This document shows, in pieces, positions 22,808 through 31,685 of a DNA stretch of 64,000 nt. Made by a program: the position numbers and the translations under genes. The stretch's first letter is position 1, and every line of letters begins with the position of its first letter. A model generated the notes under the pieces. It saw only the letters and a list, made by a program, of their open reading frames with translations. It was not told the DNA's origin and searched no databases. The DNA is from Pseudomonadota bacterium (GTDB taxonomy: Bacteria > Pseudomonadota > Gammaproteobacteria > Xanthomonadales > Rhodanobacteraceae): assembly GCA_029561145.1 (NCBI GenBank), contig JAKQJM010000034.1:37033-101032 (forward strand), read 5' to 3'.

Positions 22808-24010
22808 CTATCGGGCGACCAGCCAGGCGGCGAGGCCGAGGAACATCGCAAGGCTGACGATATCGGTCGCCTTGGTCAGGAAGATGCTCGATGCCGTCGC
22901 GGGATCGGCACCGATACGCTTGAGTATCTGGGGAACGCCTGCGCCGACGATGCCTGCGATCGCGCAACTGCCCGCCATCGCGACCCAGGTGATCACGGCA
23001 AGAACGAGTGCATCGGGATTCCCCTGGTGCCAGGCCAGCGCATACATCGCGAGGCCGCCGAGCAGGCCGGTCAGCGAGCCGTTGATGAGGCCAAGCCATG
23101 CTTCCTTCAACGTCAACCGCCAGCCCTGTCCCGGCTTGAGTTCACCGAACGTCATGCCGCGCAACGTGACCGCGAGCGCCTGGCAACCGGTGTTGTTGCA
23201 CTGGTCGGACAGGACCGGCAGGAAAACCGCGAGCAGGACAATCTGGTTGATCGTGCCCTGGAACGCGCCGACCACCGAAGCGGTAATGAAAGTCGCGAGC
23301 AGATTCAGCTGCAACCAGGGGTGGCGAAAACGCAGGCTGCGCGACCACGACGTGCTCAGGCGCTCTTCCTTTTCGACACCGACCATCGATCCGGCCTGAG
23401 CACTGATCTCGAATGCCTGCTCTTCGAACAACACCGAACCTCGAACGACGCCGATCAGATGCCCCTCGCTGTCACAGACCGGGTAGACCGGATAGTGGCG
23501 GCGAACGACCTCGCGCATCGCATCGACCACGTCGGTTTCGGGCCTCAGCGCAAACGGATGCGAAACCATGATTTCTTCGAGGCGCTGATCGGGGCGCGCG
23601 AAAACCATTTCACGGAACGTGACGACACCGACCAGGCGAGCGGAGGAATCGACTACGAAGACGTAGGTGATCAGGGTTCGCGAAGCAACCGGCCGCAATC
23701 GCTCAAGTACATCGGCGACCTGCGCATCGGCTTCGAAAGATTCGGGTGCAGGTTCGGCCAGGCGTCCAACCGAGCCCTCGGGCCAGTTGCGGCTGGCGAG
23801 CCAATGATCGGTTGTGTTGCGTCCGGCAGCCATCGTGATGCGGCTGCGCCGCTCGGGTCCGAATCGATCGAGCACGGCAAATGCGCGTCCCGGTCCGATC
23901 GCCTGGAGCAGATTGATGATCGTGTGATCCGGCAGGTCAGCCAGACGATTGGCGGCGGCCACTGCGTCCAGATTCCGCAATTCGTCGAGTAACGATGCGT
24001 GGTCTTGCAT
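22808..24010 (-). CDS. mgtE: MgtE-family magnesium transporter
   Basis: This 400-residue protein has an N-terminal helical MgtE domain (residues 1-115), two CBS domains (about 125-240; 'TYVFVVDSSARLVGVVTFRE' and 'VYPVCDSEGHLIGVVRGS') and a five-helix membrane domain from about residue 265. These are the gating and pore parts of known MgtE channels. The conserved loop after the second helix reads 'LSDQCNNTGCQALAV', with NNTGCQ where relatives have GNXGXQ. It is somewhat shorter than the usual 450 residues. tatD follows on the same strand. Confidence 0.9.
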   Translation of the reverse strand: MQDHASLLDELRNLDAVAAANRLADLPDHTIINLLQAIGPGRAFAVLDRFGPERRSRITMAAGRNTTDHWLASRNWPEGSVGRLAEPAPESFEADAQVADVLERLRPVASRTLITYVFVVDSSARLVGVVTFREMVFARPDQRLEEIMVSHPFALRPETDVVDAMREVVRRHYPVYPVCDSEGHLIGVVRGSVLFEEQAFEISAQAGSMVGVEKEERLSTSWSRSLRFRHPWLQLNLLATFITASVVGAFQGTINQIVLLAVFLPVLSDQCNNTGCQALAVTLRGMTFGELKPGQGWRLTLKEAWLGLINGSLTGLLGGLAMYALAWHQGNPDALVLAVITWVAMAGSCAIAGIVGAGVPQILKRIGADPATASSIFLTKATDIVSLAMFLGLAAWLVAR

Positions 24011-24208
24011 GGGAGGTCTTTCCAGGGAAAGGCGATGCTAACCGATGCGCATTGGTCGCGGTAGGACAGGCATGCCGTGCGCCCGCGAACACGTGAACGG
24101 GCGATTCAGTCCGTCGACAGCAGGTTCTGCCCGGGTTCATCGAGCGACAGCCAATCTTGCGCGGGCGTTCCGGTTTCGCGGGCGCAATTGAGTAGCGAGG
24201 AAAACAGC

Positions 24209-24658
24209 ATGTTGAATCGGATTTTGCTGGCAAGTGCGACGGCGATCCTGGTCGCGTCATTCTCGATCGCACAACCGGTCCAGGCACGTGGTTACGAGTC
24301 ACGCGGATACCAGCGTGGCTGCGACAATTGTGGGCGCGTCATCCGGGTCGAGTCGATCGGCCAACGCCGCAACCACCTCGGCGGCGGCACCGTGCTCGGT
24401 GCGATCGTCGGCGGAGCACTCGGCAACCAGGTCGGCAAGGGTGATGGACGCAAGGCCGCAACGATAGCCGGTGCGCTGGCGGGTGGAGCAGTCGGCCACG
24501 ATATCGAGAAGAACAACCGCAGATCGCGGAGCTACTATCGCATCGTGGTGGACATGGATCATGGGCGCATCCGCACGTATGAGCAGGACGAAGACTATCG
24601 TCTGCGACGTGGAGATCGCGTCTACATCGACAATGGATACGTCGTACCGGCTCGCTGA
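24209..24658 (+). CDS. Glycine-zipper 2TM-domain envelope protein
   Basis: The ATG at 24209, preceded by GAGG, gives 149 residues with a signal peptide (LLASATAILVASFSIAQPVQA). A glycine-zipper 2TM domain follows (VLGAIVGGALGNQVGKG, then AATIAGALAGGAVGHDIE, about residues 63-100). The C-terminal domain is basic and tyrosine-rich (YYRIVVDMDHGRIRTYEQ). This is the SlyB/surface-antigen type of envelope protein. The mature N terminus has CDNC but no lipobox. A strong bidirectional terminator follows. Confidence 0.82.
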   Translation: MLNRILLASATAILVASFSIAQPVQARGYESRGYQRGCDNCGRVIRVESIGQRRNHLGGGTVLGAIVGGALGNQVGKGDGRKAATIAGALAGGAVGHDIEKNNRRSRSYYRIVVDMDHGRIRTYEQDEDYRLRRGDRVYIDNGYVVPAR

Positions 24659-24680
24659 TCGCAGCTGGATGTCACGCAGA

Positions 24681-24709
24681 AAAAAAGCCGGCGAAAGCCG
24701 GCTTTTTTT
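24681..24709. terminator. Bidirectional Rho-independent terminator
   Basis: AAAAAAGCCGGC and GCCGGCTTTTTTT form a perfect stem with a GAAA tetraloop. The A and T runs allow termination on both strands, between the convergent glycine-zipper and cell-wall hydrolase genes. Confidence 0.95.
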
Positions 24710-24724
24710 CAATAGACTGCCCCT

Positions 24725-25162
24725 TCAGTTGACTCGATAGAAACTGTGCGCGCCGATCACGGCCAGGGGTTGTCCTTTCATCCAGGCGGGCGAAGCATGT
24801 TCTTCGGCAACGAAATGATCGGCATTCGGCACGACGAATTCGCGCTTGGCTACCGGCAAGTCCCACATCTGCAGCGCATGGTCCGCGATCTTCCACGCGC
24901 TGTCCCATGCGACCGGGTTGCGCAGAAGGTAATTCTTGTTTGTTGTGGAAATGGCGAACTGCATGCGTGAGCTGACAACTTCACATATGTCGTCACCCCA
25001 GCGGCCGTCTTCGCGGCGACGCATGGCGACTTCCGCAACGGCGGCCTGGCCGAGCTGGGTCTCGCTGCGCGCCTCCAGATAAACCATGGCGGCCAGACAC
25101 GTGCGATCGGCTTCTTGCTGAGGCAGGACCGAGGCCAGCCAAAGTAACCATGCCAATTTCAT
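24725..25162 (-). CDS. SleB-like cell wall hydrolase
   Basis: The ATG at 25162 (AGGAG upstream) gives 145 residues. After a short hydrophobic leader (MKLAWLLWLASVLP) comes the hydrolase_2/SleB pattern: 'CLAAMVYLEARSETQLGQAAVAEVAMRR', with the catalytic-type glutamate, then 'ICEVVSSRMQFAIS' and a C-terminal 'HFVAEEHASPAWMKG'. Family members cut peptidoglycan as lytic transglycosylases. The leader suggests a periplasmic location. It ends 15 nt after the shared terminator. Confidence 0.82.
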   Translation of the reverse strand: MKLAWLLWLASVLPQQEADRTCLAAMVYLEARSETQLGQAAVAEVAMRRREDGRWGDDICEVVSSRMQFAISTTNKNYLLRNPVAWDSAWKIADHALQMWDLPVAKREFVVPNADHFVAEEHASPAWMKGQPLAVIGAHSFYRVN

Positions 25163-25701
25163 TGTGAGCGTTCTCCTGCTGGGAATCAGGCTTCGGAGAT
25201 GCGGGTCGACTTCTGTTTCGAGTCGATCACTGCGCCTCGTCTTCCTGGTGTGTCCGACAAGAACCATCCGACACTGCAAACCGCCACATGGTTTCATCGC
25301 GCACCGGCAAGATGCGAAAAGTCCGAGCAGCGGCGTTGGATTTGATTCAACCTGCGCGCTTCAATGCGGCGTCTGGTTGGGGATCCGGCGTCTGCCTGTC
25401 TCGGCAGTCGCGCTGTCCCTGGTTTTCGTAAGCCTTCTCAATGACGATCGAACAGCAAGCTGAACATCTGTACATGAAAGCATCTGGCGGGAAATGACAC
25501 CGCCATTCATACGACTCGGCGCGGAGATTACTTGCTTGCGATCCTGTTGTCACTCAAAAATTGCAACGCGGATGAATGAGCCATTCAGGTTGACGGGCGC
25601 AAATCACTCGTTCGATTATCACGCATAATATACGTTGATAGAATAGAACTATTCTCTTTGCACTTCCAGGCGCGAGTCTGCGATGTCCGCTTGCGCGCTG
25701 A
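25163..25701. other. Non-coding stretch of about 540 bp
   Basis: The region lies downstream of the PhnD-like gene and upstream of the SleB-like gene, both on the minus strand. It should contain the promoter of the latter. No convincing ORF was found. The only structure seen is AGAATAG-AA-CTATTCT (25640-25655), a perfect 7-bp AT-rich inverted repeat just past the PhnD-like stop. It may be a weak terminator. The part near 25540-25660 is AT-richer than its surroundings. Confidence 0.45.
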
Positions 25702-26532
25702 CTATTTGTAGCCGTAGAAGCCGCTGAGCATCTGCTGATCGCCGGCATAATCCTTTGCCGTCGCGGGAACCAGTTTGGTGATGCCGAGCTCAAGCAGCAG
25801 CTCAGCCAGCTCGGGAGCGCCATCCGCGTTGAGCAGGGCATCACGCACCTTGTTGCGGAGTTCTTCAGGCACGTTCGGCGCGGCAAGAATTGCCGGACCT
25901 GAAAATTCACGCGAAGTGAATATCGTGGCCAGGCCCGGGTTTCCGTAGGTCTCGAGCATCCATGTGGGGAAGATGGTCGCTTCCGCTTCTCCGCCATTGA
26001 GGATATCGAGGCTGTCGCGCCAGGACGCAGCGCCCGATTTGATCTCCGGTTGCTGGACGGGGTCCGAGAAGATCTGCATGAGCAAGGCATATCCGAGGCT
26101 CGGTGCCGGCATCGTCGAAATGCGCGATCCAAGCAGGTCACGCGGCGACTTGCCCTCGAAGTCGGCATTTGCAAGCAAGGTGTATGACGTTGCCTGCGCC
26201 CTGCGCACCAGCGGCACGAACTGGGAATGCTGGATGCGGTAGTCGGCGAACTGTGCTTCGTCGTACGAAAAATCGGTGACGTCCGGCTTGAGTATGTCGC
26301 GCCAGTAGGTCGAGTAATTGGCGGCGGAAACCAGAACGAATTTCTCGCCCGTGGTCTTGCTCAGGTACTCGAGCAGCGGCTTGTAGATTTCCGCGGCGGC
26401 GGCCGGCGTATAGGTGGGTTCCGGCATGAACCGGTACTCGGCGGCGTGCAGCGGACTCGCCAGAACGACTGCAGCCGCAATCAGGGCGCATGCCCTGCGG
26501 CGCATTTGTGTGGATATCGTTGGTCTGCTCAT
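25702..26532 (-). CDS. Orphan PhnD-like periplasmic solute-binding protein
   Basis: This 276-residue protein has a signal peptide (ACALIAAAVVLASPLHAAE). A type 2 periplasmic-binding fold follows of the PhnD/SsuA kind: 'YKPLLEYLSKTTGEKFVLV', 'VTDFSYDEAQFADYRI', 'KSPRDLLGSRISTM', then 'GEAEATIFPTWMLE'. Homologues bind phosphate, phosphonate or phosphite for ABC import. No permease or ATPase gene is adjacent, so it is either served by a distant transporter or acts as a sensor. Its ligand is unknown. Confidence 0.8.
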   Translation of the reverse strand: MSRPTISTQMRRRACALIAAAVVLASPLHAAEYRFMPEPTYTPAAAAEIYKPLLEYLSKTTGEKFVLVSAANYSTYWRDILKPDVTDFSYDEAQFADYRIQHSQFVPLVRRAQATSYTLLANADFEGKSPRDLLGSRISTMPAPSLGYALLMQIFSDPVQQPEIKSGAASWRDSLDILNGGEAEATIFPTWMLETYGNPGLATIFTSREFSGPAILAAPNVPEELRNKVRDALLNADGAPELAELLLELGITKLVPATAKDYAGDQQMLSGFYGYK

Positions 26533-26583
26533 GCGATCGTTTCCTCTGTCGTCACGTGGTCATGCAAGTGCCATACCATCTTG

Positions 26584-27450
26584 TCAGCCCGGGTTCGGCG
26601 CACCCATACGCTCAACCACGACCGGATCTCCGCAGGCCAACGCCAATCCTGCGCCGCGCGGGCAGTCGATGGGAACTATCGCAAGGGCTTGACAGGTTCT
26701 GGAATCCAGACGTGCGGCGTAAAGAATTGTTCCGGACATGGCGCCTGAAGCGGGCACATGCAGCGTTTCACCCGACGCCGGAATACGTTCACTCTCGATC
26801 CTGACCAGCGCGCTGCTGCGCTTGTTGCCGCCGCGAAAGTGCAGGCGCGCGACGATTTCCTGCCCCGGATAGCAGCCTTTGTTGAGGCTGATCGCACCGA
26901 GTCGATCAAGACCCAGCGCGGCTGCCGTGAATTCCGCGCTGGCTGCGTCGTCTATCCACGGCAATCCTGCTTCGATGTCGGCAAGCCGCCACGCGTTGAG
27001 CGCGGCGGGGTCGATCGAGTCGCTGTCTGTCAACGGCCGCAGAACGGCGCGGCGACTGCTGGCGCCAGTCAGTTGCAGGCTCCAGCCACTGTCGGCCTTG
27101 AGCAACTGGCCGGGCGCCGATTGCGCAGGAGCGCCCTCAAGCAACGCGAAGTCCTCGCACGCAGTCAACACGACCTTCGAGCGAAACACGAAACGCGAGA
27201 GCTGTCCGGCAATTTCGGTGGAACGTCCGTATGGCAACCAGGCCAGCAGACGCTCGGCATCCGGGCGGAGCAGGGCGAATACATTGCGCACGCGACCCTG
27301 CGCATCGAGCCAGGCACTCCATTGCCAGTTCGACTCGCCCAGCGAGCTGACATCGCTGCTGAACTGGGCATTCGCGAATGCGAGCGAATCCTTGCCGGAA
27401 ATCTCGAGAATCTGGGCGTGATCGAGCAGGCTGGGCACGTCGGAATGCAT
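26584..27450 (-). CDS. ygfZ: Folate-binding YgfZ/Iba57-like protein
   Basis: The 288-residue product carries the family motif 'NKGCYPGQEIVARLH' near residue 197, with the cysteine needed for function. The N-terminal 'ILEISGKDSLAFANAQFSSD' resembles the GcvT fold. YgfZ uses tetrahydrofolate and helps make or repair certain Fe-S proteins and tRNA-modifying enzymes. It is divergent from the sdh operon, whose SdhB subunit holds three Fe-S clusters. That neighbourhood is suggestive but not proof of a functional link. Confidence 0.92.
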   Translation of the reverse strand: MHSDVPSLLDHAQILEISGKDSLAFANAQFSSDVSSLGESNWQWSAWLDAQGRVRNVFALLRPDAERLLAWLPYGRSTEIAGQLSRFVFRSKVVLTACEDFALLEGAPAQSAPGQLLKADSGWSLQLTGASSRRAVLRPLTDSDSIDPAALNAWRLADIEAGLPWIDDAASAEFTAAALGLDRLGAISLNKGCYPGQEIVARLHFRGGNKRSSALVRIESERIPASGETLHVPASGAMSGTILYAARLDSRTCQALAIVPIDCPRGAGLALACGDPVVVERMGAPNPG

Positions 27451-27514
27451 GGATCAAATGGCGCGGAACACCACCATGCGTCCTAATCTTCGGCAACGCA
27501 AGCGCAACCGCGGG

Positions 27515-27543
27515 TTGTCAGAATCCGCCACGGGCATTAAGAT
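27515..27543 (+). promoter_or_regulatory. Candidate sigma70 promoter of the sdh operon
   Basis: TTGTCA (27515-27520) and TAAGAT (27538-27543) are 17 nt apart. The -10 box lies only 3 nt before the GTG at 27547. If the promoter is real, transcription would begin near 27550 and the first gene would start at the ATG at 27562. Confidence 0.5.
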
Positions 27544-27546
27544 TTT

Positions 27547-27732
27547 GTGGCTGACCAGCCCATGTCGAAGCCCATTCCCGACCCCGAATTCGTGCCGCCG
27601 CCGTCCGCCCAATCCGAGCGGGACGACGCGGCGTGCGCTCCGGAGCAATCAACGGAAATCGGCGGACGCGTCGGTCCGGATCCCACGCGCTACGGCGATT
27701 GGGAGAAAAACGGTCGCTGCATCGATTTCTAG
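27547..27732 (+). CDS. DUF1674 protein, SDHAF4-like complex II assembly factor
   Basis: This small protein of 61 residues (56 if the ATG at 27562 is used) is proline-rich at the N terminus and ends in the family signature 'EIGGRVGPDPTRYGDWEKNG' with terminal 'CIDF'. SDHAF4 binds the flavinated SdhA subunit and promotes its assembly with SdhB. Its position 49 nt before sdhC fits that role. The start is uncertain: the GTG has no clear ribosome-binding site, and a promoter -10 box lies just before it. Confidence 0.85.
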   Translation: MADQPMSKPIPDPEFVPPPSAQSERDDAACAPEQSTEIGGRVGPDPTRYGDWEKNGRCIDF

Positions 27733-27781
27733 ACAGTGTCCCGATTGTCGGGCCGCCAGCCAAACGTACAAGGCCAGCCAC

Positions 27782-28177
27782 ATGCCTCCAACTGTCCGCC
27801 CGTTGTCTCCACACCTCCAGGTGTATCGCTGGCAGATCCAGATGGCCACCTCGATCCTGCATCGGGCTACCGGCGTGATCCTGTTCATCGGCAGCCTGCT
27901 GATCGCGGCAGCCTTGCTCGCGCTTGCGAGCGGAGCGGAAGCCTGGTCGTGCGTGACCGGGCTCGCCGGATCCTGGTTCGGCCTGACCGTGCTGTTCGGC
28001 TGGACCTGGGCGCTCGCCTACCACTGGCTCAATGGCATCCGCCACCTGCTGCAGGATGCGGGCTGGGGATTCTCGATCGCGAGCTTCGTCGCCAACGGCT
28101 GGATCTCGGTGATCGGAAGTTTCGTGCTGACCGGACTCGTCTGGACGTGGGTCTATTGCTGCGGGGGAATCGCATGA
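27782..28177 (+). CDS. sdhC: Succinate dehydrogenase cytochrome b556 subunit
   Basis: The ATG at 27782 gives 131 residues with three membrane helices. '[20 protein letters not shown]' and 'LHRATGV' are the conserved N-terminal quinone-site region. '[15 protein letters not shown]' carries the heme b histidine ligand. It anchors complex II in the inner membrane and takes part in ubiquinone reduction. The stop overlaps the sdhD start (ATGA). Confidence 0.95.
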   Translation: MPPTVRPLSPHLQVYRWQIQMATSILHRATGVILFIGSLLIAAALLALASGAEAWSCVTGLAGSWFGLTVLFGWTWALAYHWLNGIRHLLQDAGWGFSIASFVANGWISVIGSFVLTGLVWTWVYCCGGIA

Positions 28178-28566
28178 GCCATTTCGATCCGTTGCGCAAC
28201 CCGATCAAGAACGCCCGTGGCCTCGGTTCGGCCAAGGAGGGCGTCCATCATTTCATCGTCCAGCGCATCACCGCGCTCGCCTTGCTGGTCCTGGCGGTCT
28301 ATTTCGTCGTCCTGATCGTGAGTCTGGCCGGTGCGGACTACGCGACGGCGCGTGCCGCGGTCGCGCATCCGTGCAACGCGGTCCTGCTGGTCGCCTTCCT
28401 CGTCGCGATGTTCTGGCATGGCCAGCTCGGCATGCAGGTCGTGATCGAGGATTACGTGCACACGCCATGGCTGGCGATGAGCTGCCAGCTCGCCGTACGC
28501 GTGGCCTGTGCTTTTGCTGCCCTGGCGAGCGTTTTCGCTGTGGTCCGAATCGCCTTGGGGGCTTGA
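28174..28566 (+). CDS. sdhD: Succinate dehydrogenase hydrophobic membrane anchor subunit
   Basis: The ATG at 28174 gives 130 residues with three membrane helices. '[20 protein letters not shown]' begins the first, and '[16 protein letters not shown]' carries the family's heme/quinone-site residues. It forms the membrane anchor with SdhC. Its stop is 2 nt before the sdhA ATG. Confidence 0.95.
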   Translation: MSHFDPLRNPIKNARGLGSAKEGVHHFIVQRITALALLVLAVYFVVLIVSLAGADYATARAAVAHPCNAVLLVAFLVAMFWHGQLGMQVVIEDYVHTPWLAMSCQLAVRVACAFAALASVFAVVRIALGA

Positions 28567-28568
28567 GC

Positions 28569-30359
28569 ATGTCTGCGTACACGATCCAGGAACATGAATA
28601 CGACATGGTTGTCGTCGGCGCCGGTGGTGCCGGGCTGCGTGCGACCTTCGGCCTCGCTGCCAAGGGCTTGAAGACGGTCTGCATCACCAAGGTCTTTCCG
28701 ACGCGATCGCACACGGTGGCGGCGCAGGGCGGAATTTCAGCAGCGCTCGGCAACATGGGAGAGGACGACTGGCGCTATCACTTTTTCGACACGATCAAGG
28801 GTTCCGACTGGCTCGGCGACCAGGATGCGATCGAATACATGTGCAAGGAGGCCCCGGCCGCGATTATCGAGCTGGAACACTACGGTGTGCCGTTCTCGCG
28901 TACCGAGGACGGCAAGATCTACCAGCGCCCGTTCGGCGGCATGACCACCCGGTACGGCGAAGGCCCGGCGGCGCAGCGCACTTGTGCAGCGGCGGACCGG
29001 ACCGGGCATGCCATGCTGCACACGCTGTATCAGCAGTCGCTGGCCCACGACGCGCGCTTCATGATCGAATATTTCGCCCTGGACCTGATCTGGGACGATG
29101 AAGGCGTCTGCCGTGGCGTGCTCGCCCTCGACATGGCCGAAGGCACCCTGCATCTGTTCCGCGGCCATGGTGTCGTTCTCGCCACCGGCGGATACGGTCG
29201 CGCCTACTTCAGCGCCACATCCGCACACACCTGCACGGGAGACGGCGGCGGTCTCGTGCTGCGTTCCGGCCTGGCCCTGCAGGACATGGAGTTCGTGCAG
29301 TTCCATCCGACCGGCATCTACGGTGCCGGCTGCCTGATCACCGAAGGTGTGCGCGGCGAAGGCGGCATCCTGCGCAATTCCAGTGGTGAGCGCTTCATGG
29401 AGCGCTATGCGCCGCACTACAAGGATCTTGCTTCGCGCGACGTGGTCAGCCGATCGATGACGATCGAGATCCGCGAAGGCCGGGGCGTCGGCGCCGAGAA
29501 GGATCACATCCTCCTCGACCTGACCCACCTCGGCCCCGAAGTGATCCACGAGAAGCTGCCGGGCATCGCCGAAAGCGCGCGCATCTTCGCCAACGTCGAT
29601 GTGACAAGGCAGCCGATCCCCGTGCTGCCCACCGTCCACTACAACATGGGTGGCATCCCGACCAACTACCACGGCGAAGTCGTGCAGAAGGTCGGCGAAA
29701 ACCCGGATCAGGTCGTTCAGGGCCTGTATGCGATCGGCGAAGCCGCCTGCGTGTCGGTACATGGAGCGAACCGGCTCGGCTCCAATTCGCTGCTCGACCT
29801 CGTCGTGTTCGGTCGGGCCGCGGCCAACCGCTGTGCGCAGACGATCAAGCCGGGCGCCAGCCACAAGGTTCTGCCGGCTTCGGCCTGCGACAAGGCGCTG
29901 GCCAATCTCGACAAGCTGCGCAACGCCAATGGCGCCTCACCGACCGCCGAAATCCGCCTCAACATGCAACGCACGATGCAATCCGACGCCGCCGTATTCC
30001 GCACCTCGAAGACCTTGAGCGAAGGTTGCGAGAAGATGGCGAAGATCTTCACGAGCTTCGAGGACGTCAAGGTCAGCGATCGCTCGCTGGTCTGGAATTC
30101 CGACCTGATCGAGACCTACGAGTTGCAGAACCTGTTGTACAACGCGGTGGCGACGATCACCTCGGCCGAGCAGCGCAAGGAAAGTCGTGGCGCTCACGCG
30201 CATGAGGATTTCCCCGATCGCGACGACGCCAACTGGCAGAAGCACACCCTGGTCAAGGTAGATGGGAAAGGCGCCTCGAGCTTCGATTTCCGACCGGTGC
30301 ACATGTACACGCTCAGCGACGATGTGGGCGTGGTGCCACCGAAGAAGCGGGTGTACTGA
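28569..30359 (+). CDS. sdhA: Succinate dehydrogenase flavoprotein subunit
   Basis: The ATG at 28569 gives 596 residues, normal for SdhA. FAD binding is shown by '[16 protein letters not shown]' at residues 14-29, and covalent flavin attachment by '[10 protein letters not shown]' with His48. The substrate site includes '[16 protein letters not shown]' and '[17 protein letters not shown]'. It oxidises succinate to fumarate on the cytoplasmic face. Unusually, sdhB does not follow directly: a small membrane protein gene lies between. Confidence 0.98.
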   Translation: MSAYTIQEHEYDMVVVGAGGAGLRATFGLAAKGLKTVCITKVFPTRSHTVAAQGGISAALGNMGEDDWRYHFFDTIKGSDWLGDQDAIEYMCKEAPAAIIELEHYGVPFSRTEDGKIYQRPFGGMTTRYGEGPAAQRTCAAADRTGHAMLHTLYQQSLAHDARFMIEYFALDLIWDDEGVCRGVLALDMAEGTLHLFRGHGVVLATGGYGRAYFSATSAHTCTGDGGGLVLRSGLALQDMEFVQFHPTGIYGAGCLITEGVRGEGGILRNSSGERFMERYAPHYKDLASRDVVSRSMTIEIREGRGVGAEKDHILLDLTHLGPEVIHEKLPGIAESARIFANVDVTRQPIPVLPTVHYNMGGIPTNYHGEVVQKVGENPDQVVQGLYAIGEAACVSVHGANRLGSNSLLDLVVFGRAAANRCAQTIKPGASHKVLPASACDKALANLDKLRNANGASPTAEIRLNMQRTMQSDAAVFRTSKTLSEGCEKMAKIFTSFEDVKVSDRSLVWNSDLIETYELQNLLYNAVATITSAEQRKESRGAHAHEDFPDRDDANWQKHTLVKVDGKGASSFDFRPVHMYTLSDDVGVVPPKKRVY

Positions 30360-30418
30360 GTGCGGAGTTCGGGAATGGGGGATTGGAAACAGGGATTTGT
30401 GACTGACAGGAGAGAGCG

Positions 30419-30643
30419 ATGAGTGGAACGTTCGGACTCGGCTATTTCATCTGGATCGCACTGGTCATTGGCGCAGGGATGGTTTTCCGTCGCTGGTATC
30501 GCGGCAGCCAGCAGCGCAGTGAGCTGGTGTTCTGGGTCCTGTTCTTCCTGCTCTGTCCTCCGCTTGCGGTCATTGTCTATTTGATGCTCAAGATGCCGCG
30601 GATCACGGTTACGGTTCGCACGGAGAACCCGAGTCATGGCTGA
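30419..30643 (+). CDS. Small two-helix membrane protein inside the sdh operon
   Basis: The 74-residue product has two hydrophobic helices ([16 protein letters not shown] and [20 protein letters not shown]) joined by a basic loop ([10 protein letters not shown]). It starts 59 nt after sdhA, behind a good AGGAGAG, and overlaps the sdhB start by 8 nt. Most sdh operons have sdhA and sdhB adjacent, so this gene is an intruder. It could be a complex II accessory protein or an unrelated insertion. No family was recognised. It is not in the usual size range of SdhC/SdhD. Confidence 0.65.
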   Translation: MSGTFGLGYFIWIALVIGAGMVFRRWYRGSQQRSELVFWVLFFLLCPPLAVIVYLMLKMPRITVTVRTENPSHG

Positions 30644-31418
30644 GTTTGCACTTCCTAAAAACTCGAAGGTCCAGCAGGGCAAGCGGTTTCCGGCCAAGCC
30701 CGGCGCGAAGAACGTGCGCGAGTTCCGCGTCTATCGGTGGAATCCCGATGACGGCGAAAATCCGCGCATCGACACCTACGAAGTCGATCTGGCGACCTGC
30801 GGACCGATGGTCCTCGACGCCCTGATCAAGATCAAGAACGAGATCGATCCGACCCTGACCTTCCGCCGTTCCTGTCGCGAAGGCATCTGCGGCTCGTGTG
30901 CGATGAACATCGACGGTACCAATACGCTGGCCTGCACCAAGGCGATCGAGGATTGCTCGAAGGGTGATGTACCGATCTACCCTCTGCCGCACATGTCGGT
31001 GGTCAAGGACCTGGTTCCGGACCTGACCCATTTCTACGCGCAGTACGCTTCGATCAAGCCCTGGTTGCGCACGCAAAGCGCGCCACCGCCGAAGGAACGC
31101 CTGCAATCGAAGGCAGATCGCGCCAGGCTCGATGGCCTCTACGAATGCATCCTCTGCGCGTGCTGCTCGACGAGCTGCCCGAGTTACTGGTGGAACGGCG
31201 ATCGCTATCTCGGCCCGGCGATCCTGCTGCAGGCCTATCGCTGGATCGTCGACAGCCGCGACGAGGATACCGGCGAGCGTCTCGACGCACTCGAGGATCC
31301 GTTCCGGCTGTACCGTTGCCACACGATCATGAACTGCACGCGGACCTGCCCGAAAGGCCTCAATCCGGCTAAGGCGATCGCCGAGATCAAGAAGCTCATG
31401 GTCGAGCGTCGCAGCTGA
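30636..31418 (+). CDS. sdhB: Succinate dehydrogenase iron-sulfur subunit
   Basis: The 260-residue protein holds all cluster ligands. The [2Fe-2S] site is in 'CREGICGSC' near residue 85 with a later 'TLAC'. The [4Fe-4S] and [3Fe-4S] sites are in '[16 protein letters not shown]' and '[14 protein letters not shown]'. It passes electrons from SdhA to the quinone site. The start overlaps the end of the small membrane protein gene, implying coupled translation. Confidence 0.98.
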   Translation: MAEFALPKNSKVQQGKRFPAKPGAKNVREFRVYRWNPDDGENPRIDTYEVDLATCGPMVLDALIKIKNEIDPTLTFRRSCREGICGSCAMNIDGTNTLACTKAIEDCSKGDVPIYPLPHMSVVKDLVPDLTHFYAQYASIKPWLRTQSAPPPKERLQSKADRARLDGLYECILCACCSTSCPSYWWNGDRYLGPAILLQAYRWIVDSRDEDTGERLDALEDPFRLYRCHTIMNCTRTCPKGLNPAKAIAEIKKLMVERRS

Positions 31419-31439
31419 GACAGCGCGCCGGCGTTGCCG

Positions 31440-31685
31440 ATGGATGCCGACTACAAGCGTTTGCGCTGGCGTTGCCGCCGTGGCACGCGTGAACTCGACC
31501 AGTTGCTGGGCTGGTGGCTGGAAAATCGTTACACCGATGCACCTGGCGAACTCCGCACTGGCTTCGCCGCGCTGCTCGAACAGCAGGATCCGCAATTGTG
31601 GGATTGGCTGGTCGGGCTCGGTGCCCCGGCAGATGCCGTCCAGGCCGGCGTGATCGATGAAATCCGCGCCCAACATCGCGTTTGA
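31440..31685 (+). CDS. sdhE: FAD assembly factor SdhE
   Basis: The 81-residue protein matches SdhE/Sdh5 in size. Its motif 'RRGTRELDQLLGWWLE' corresponds to the conserved RGXXE element that contacts the SdhA flavin site. It promotes covalent attachment of FAD to SdhA. The ATG at 31440 is preferred to the TTG at 31434 used by the track. It overlaps ygfX by 29 nt. Confidence 0.92.
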   Translation: MDADYKRLRWRCRRGTRELDQLLGWWLENRYTDAPGELRTGFAALLEQQDPQLWDWLVGLGAPADAVQAGVIDEIRAQHRV

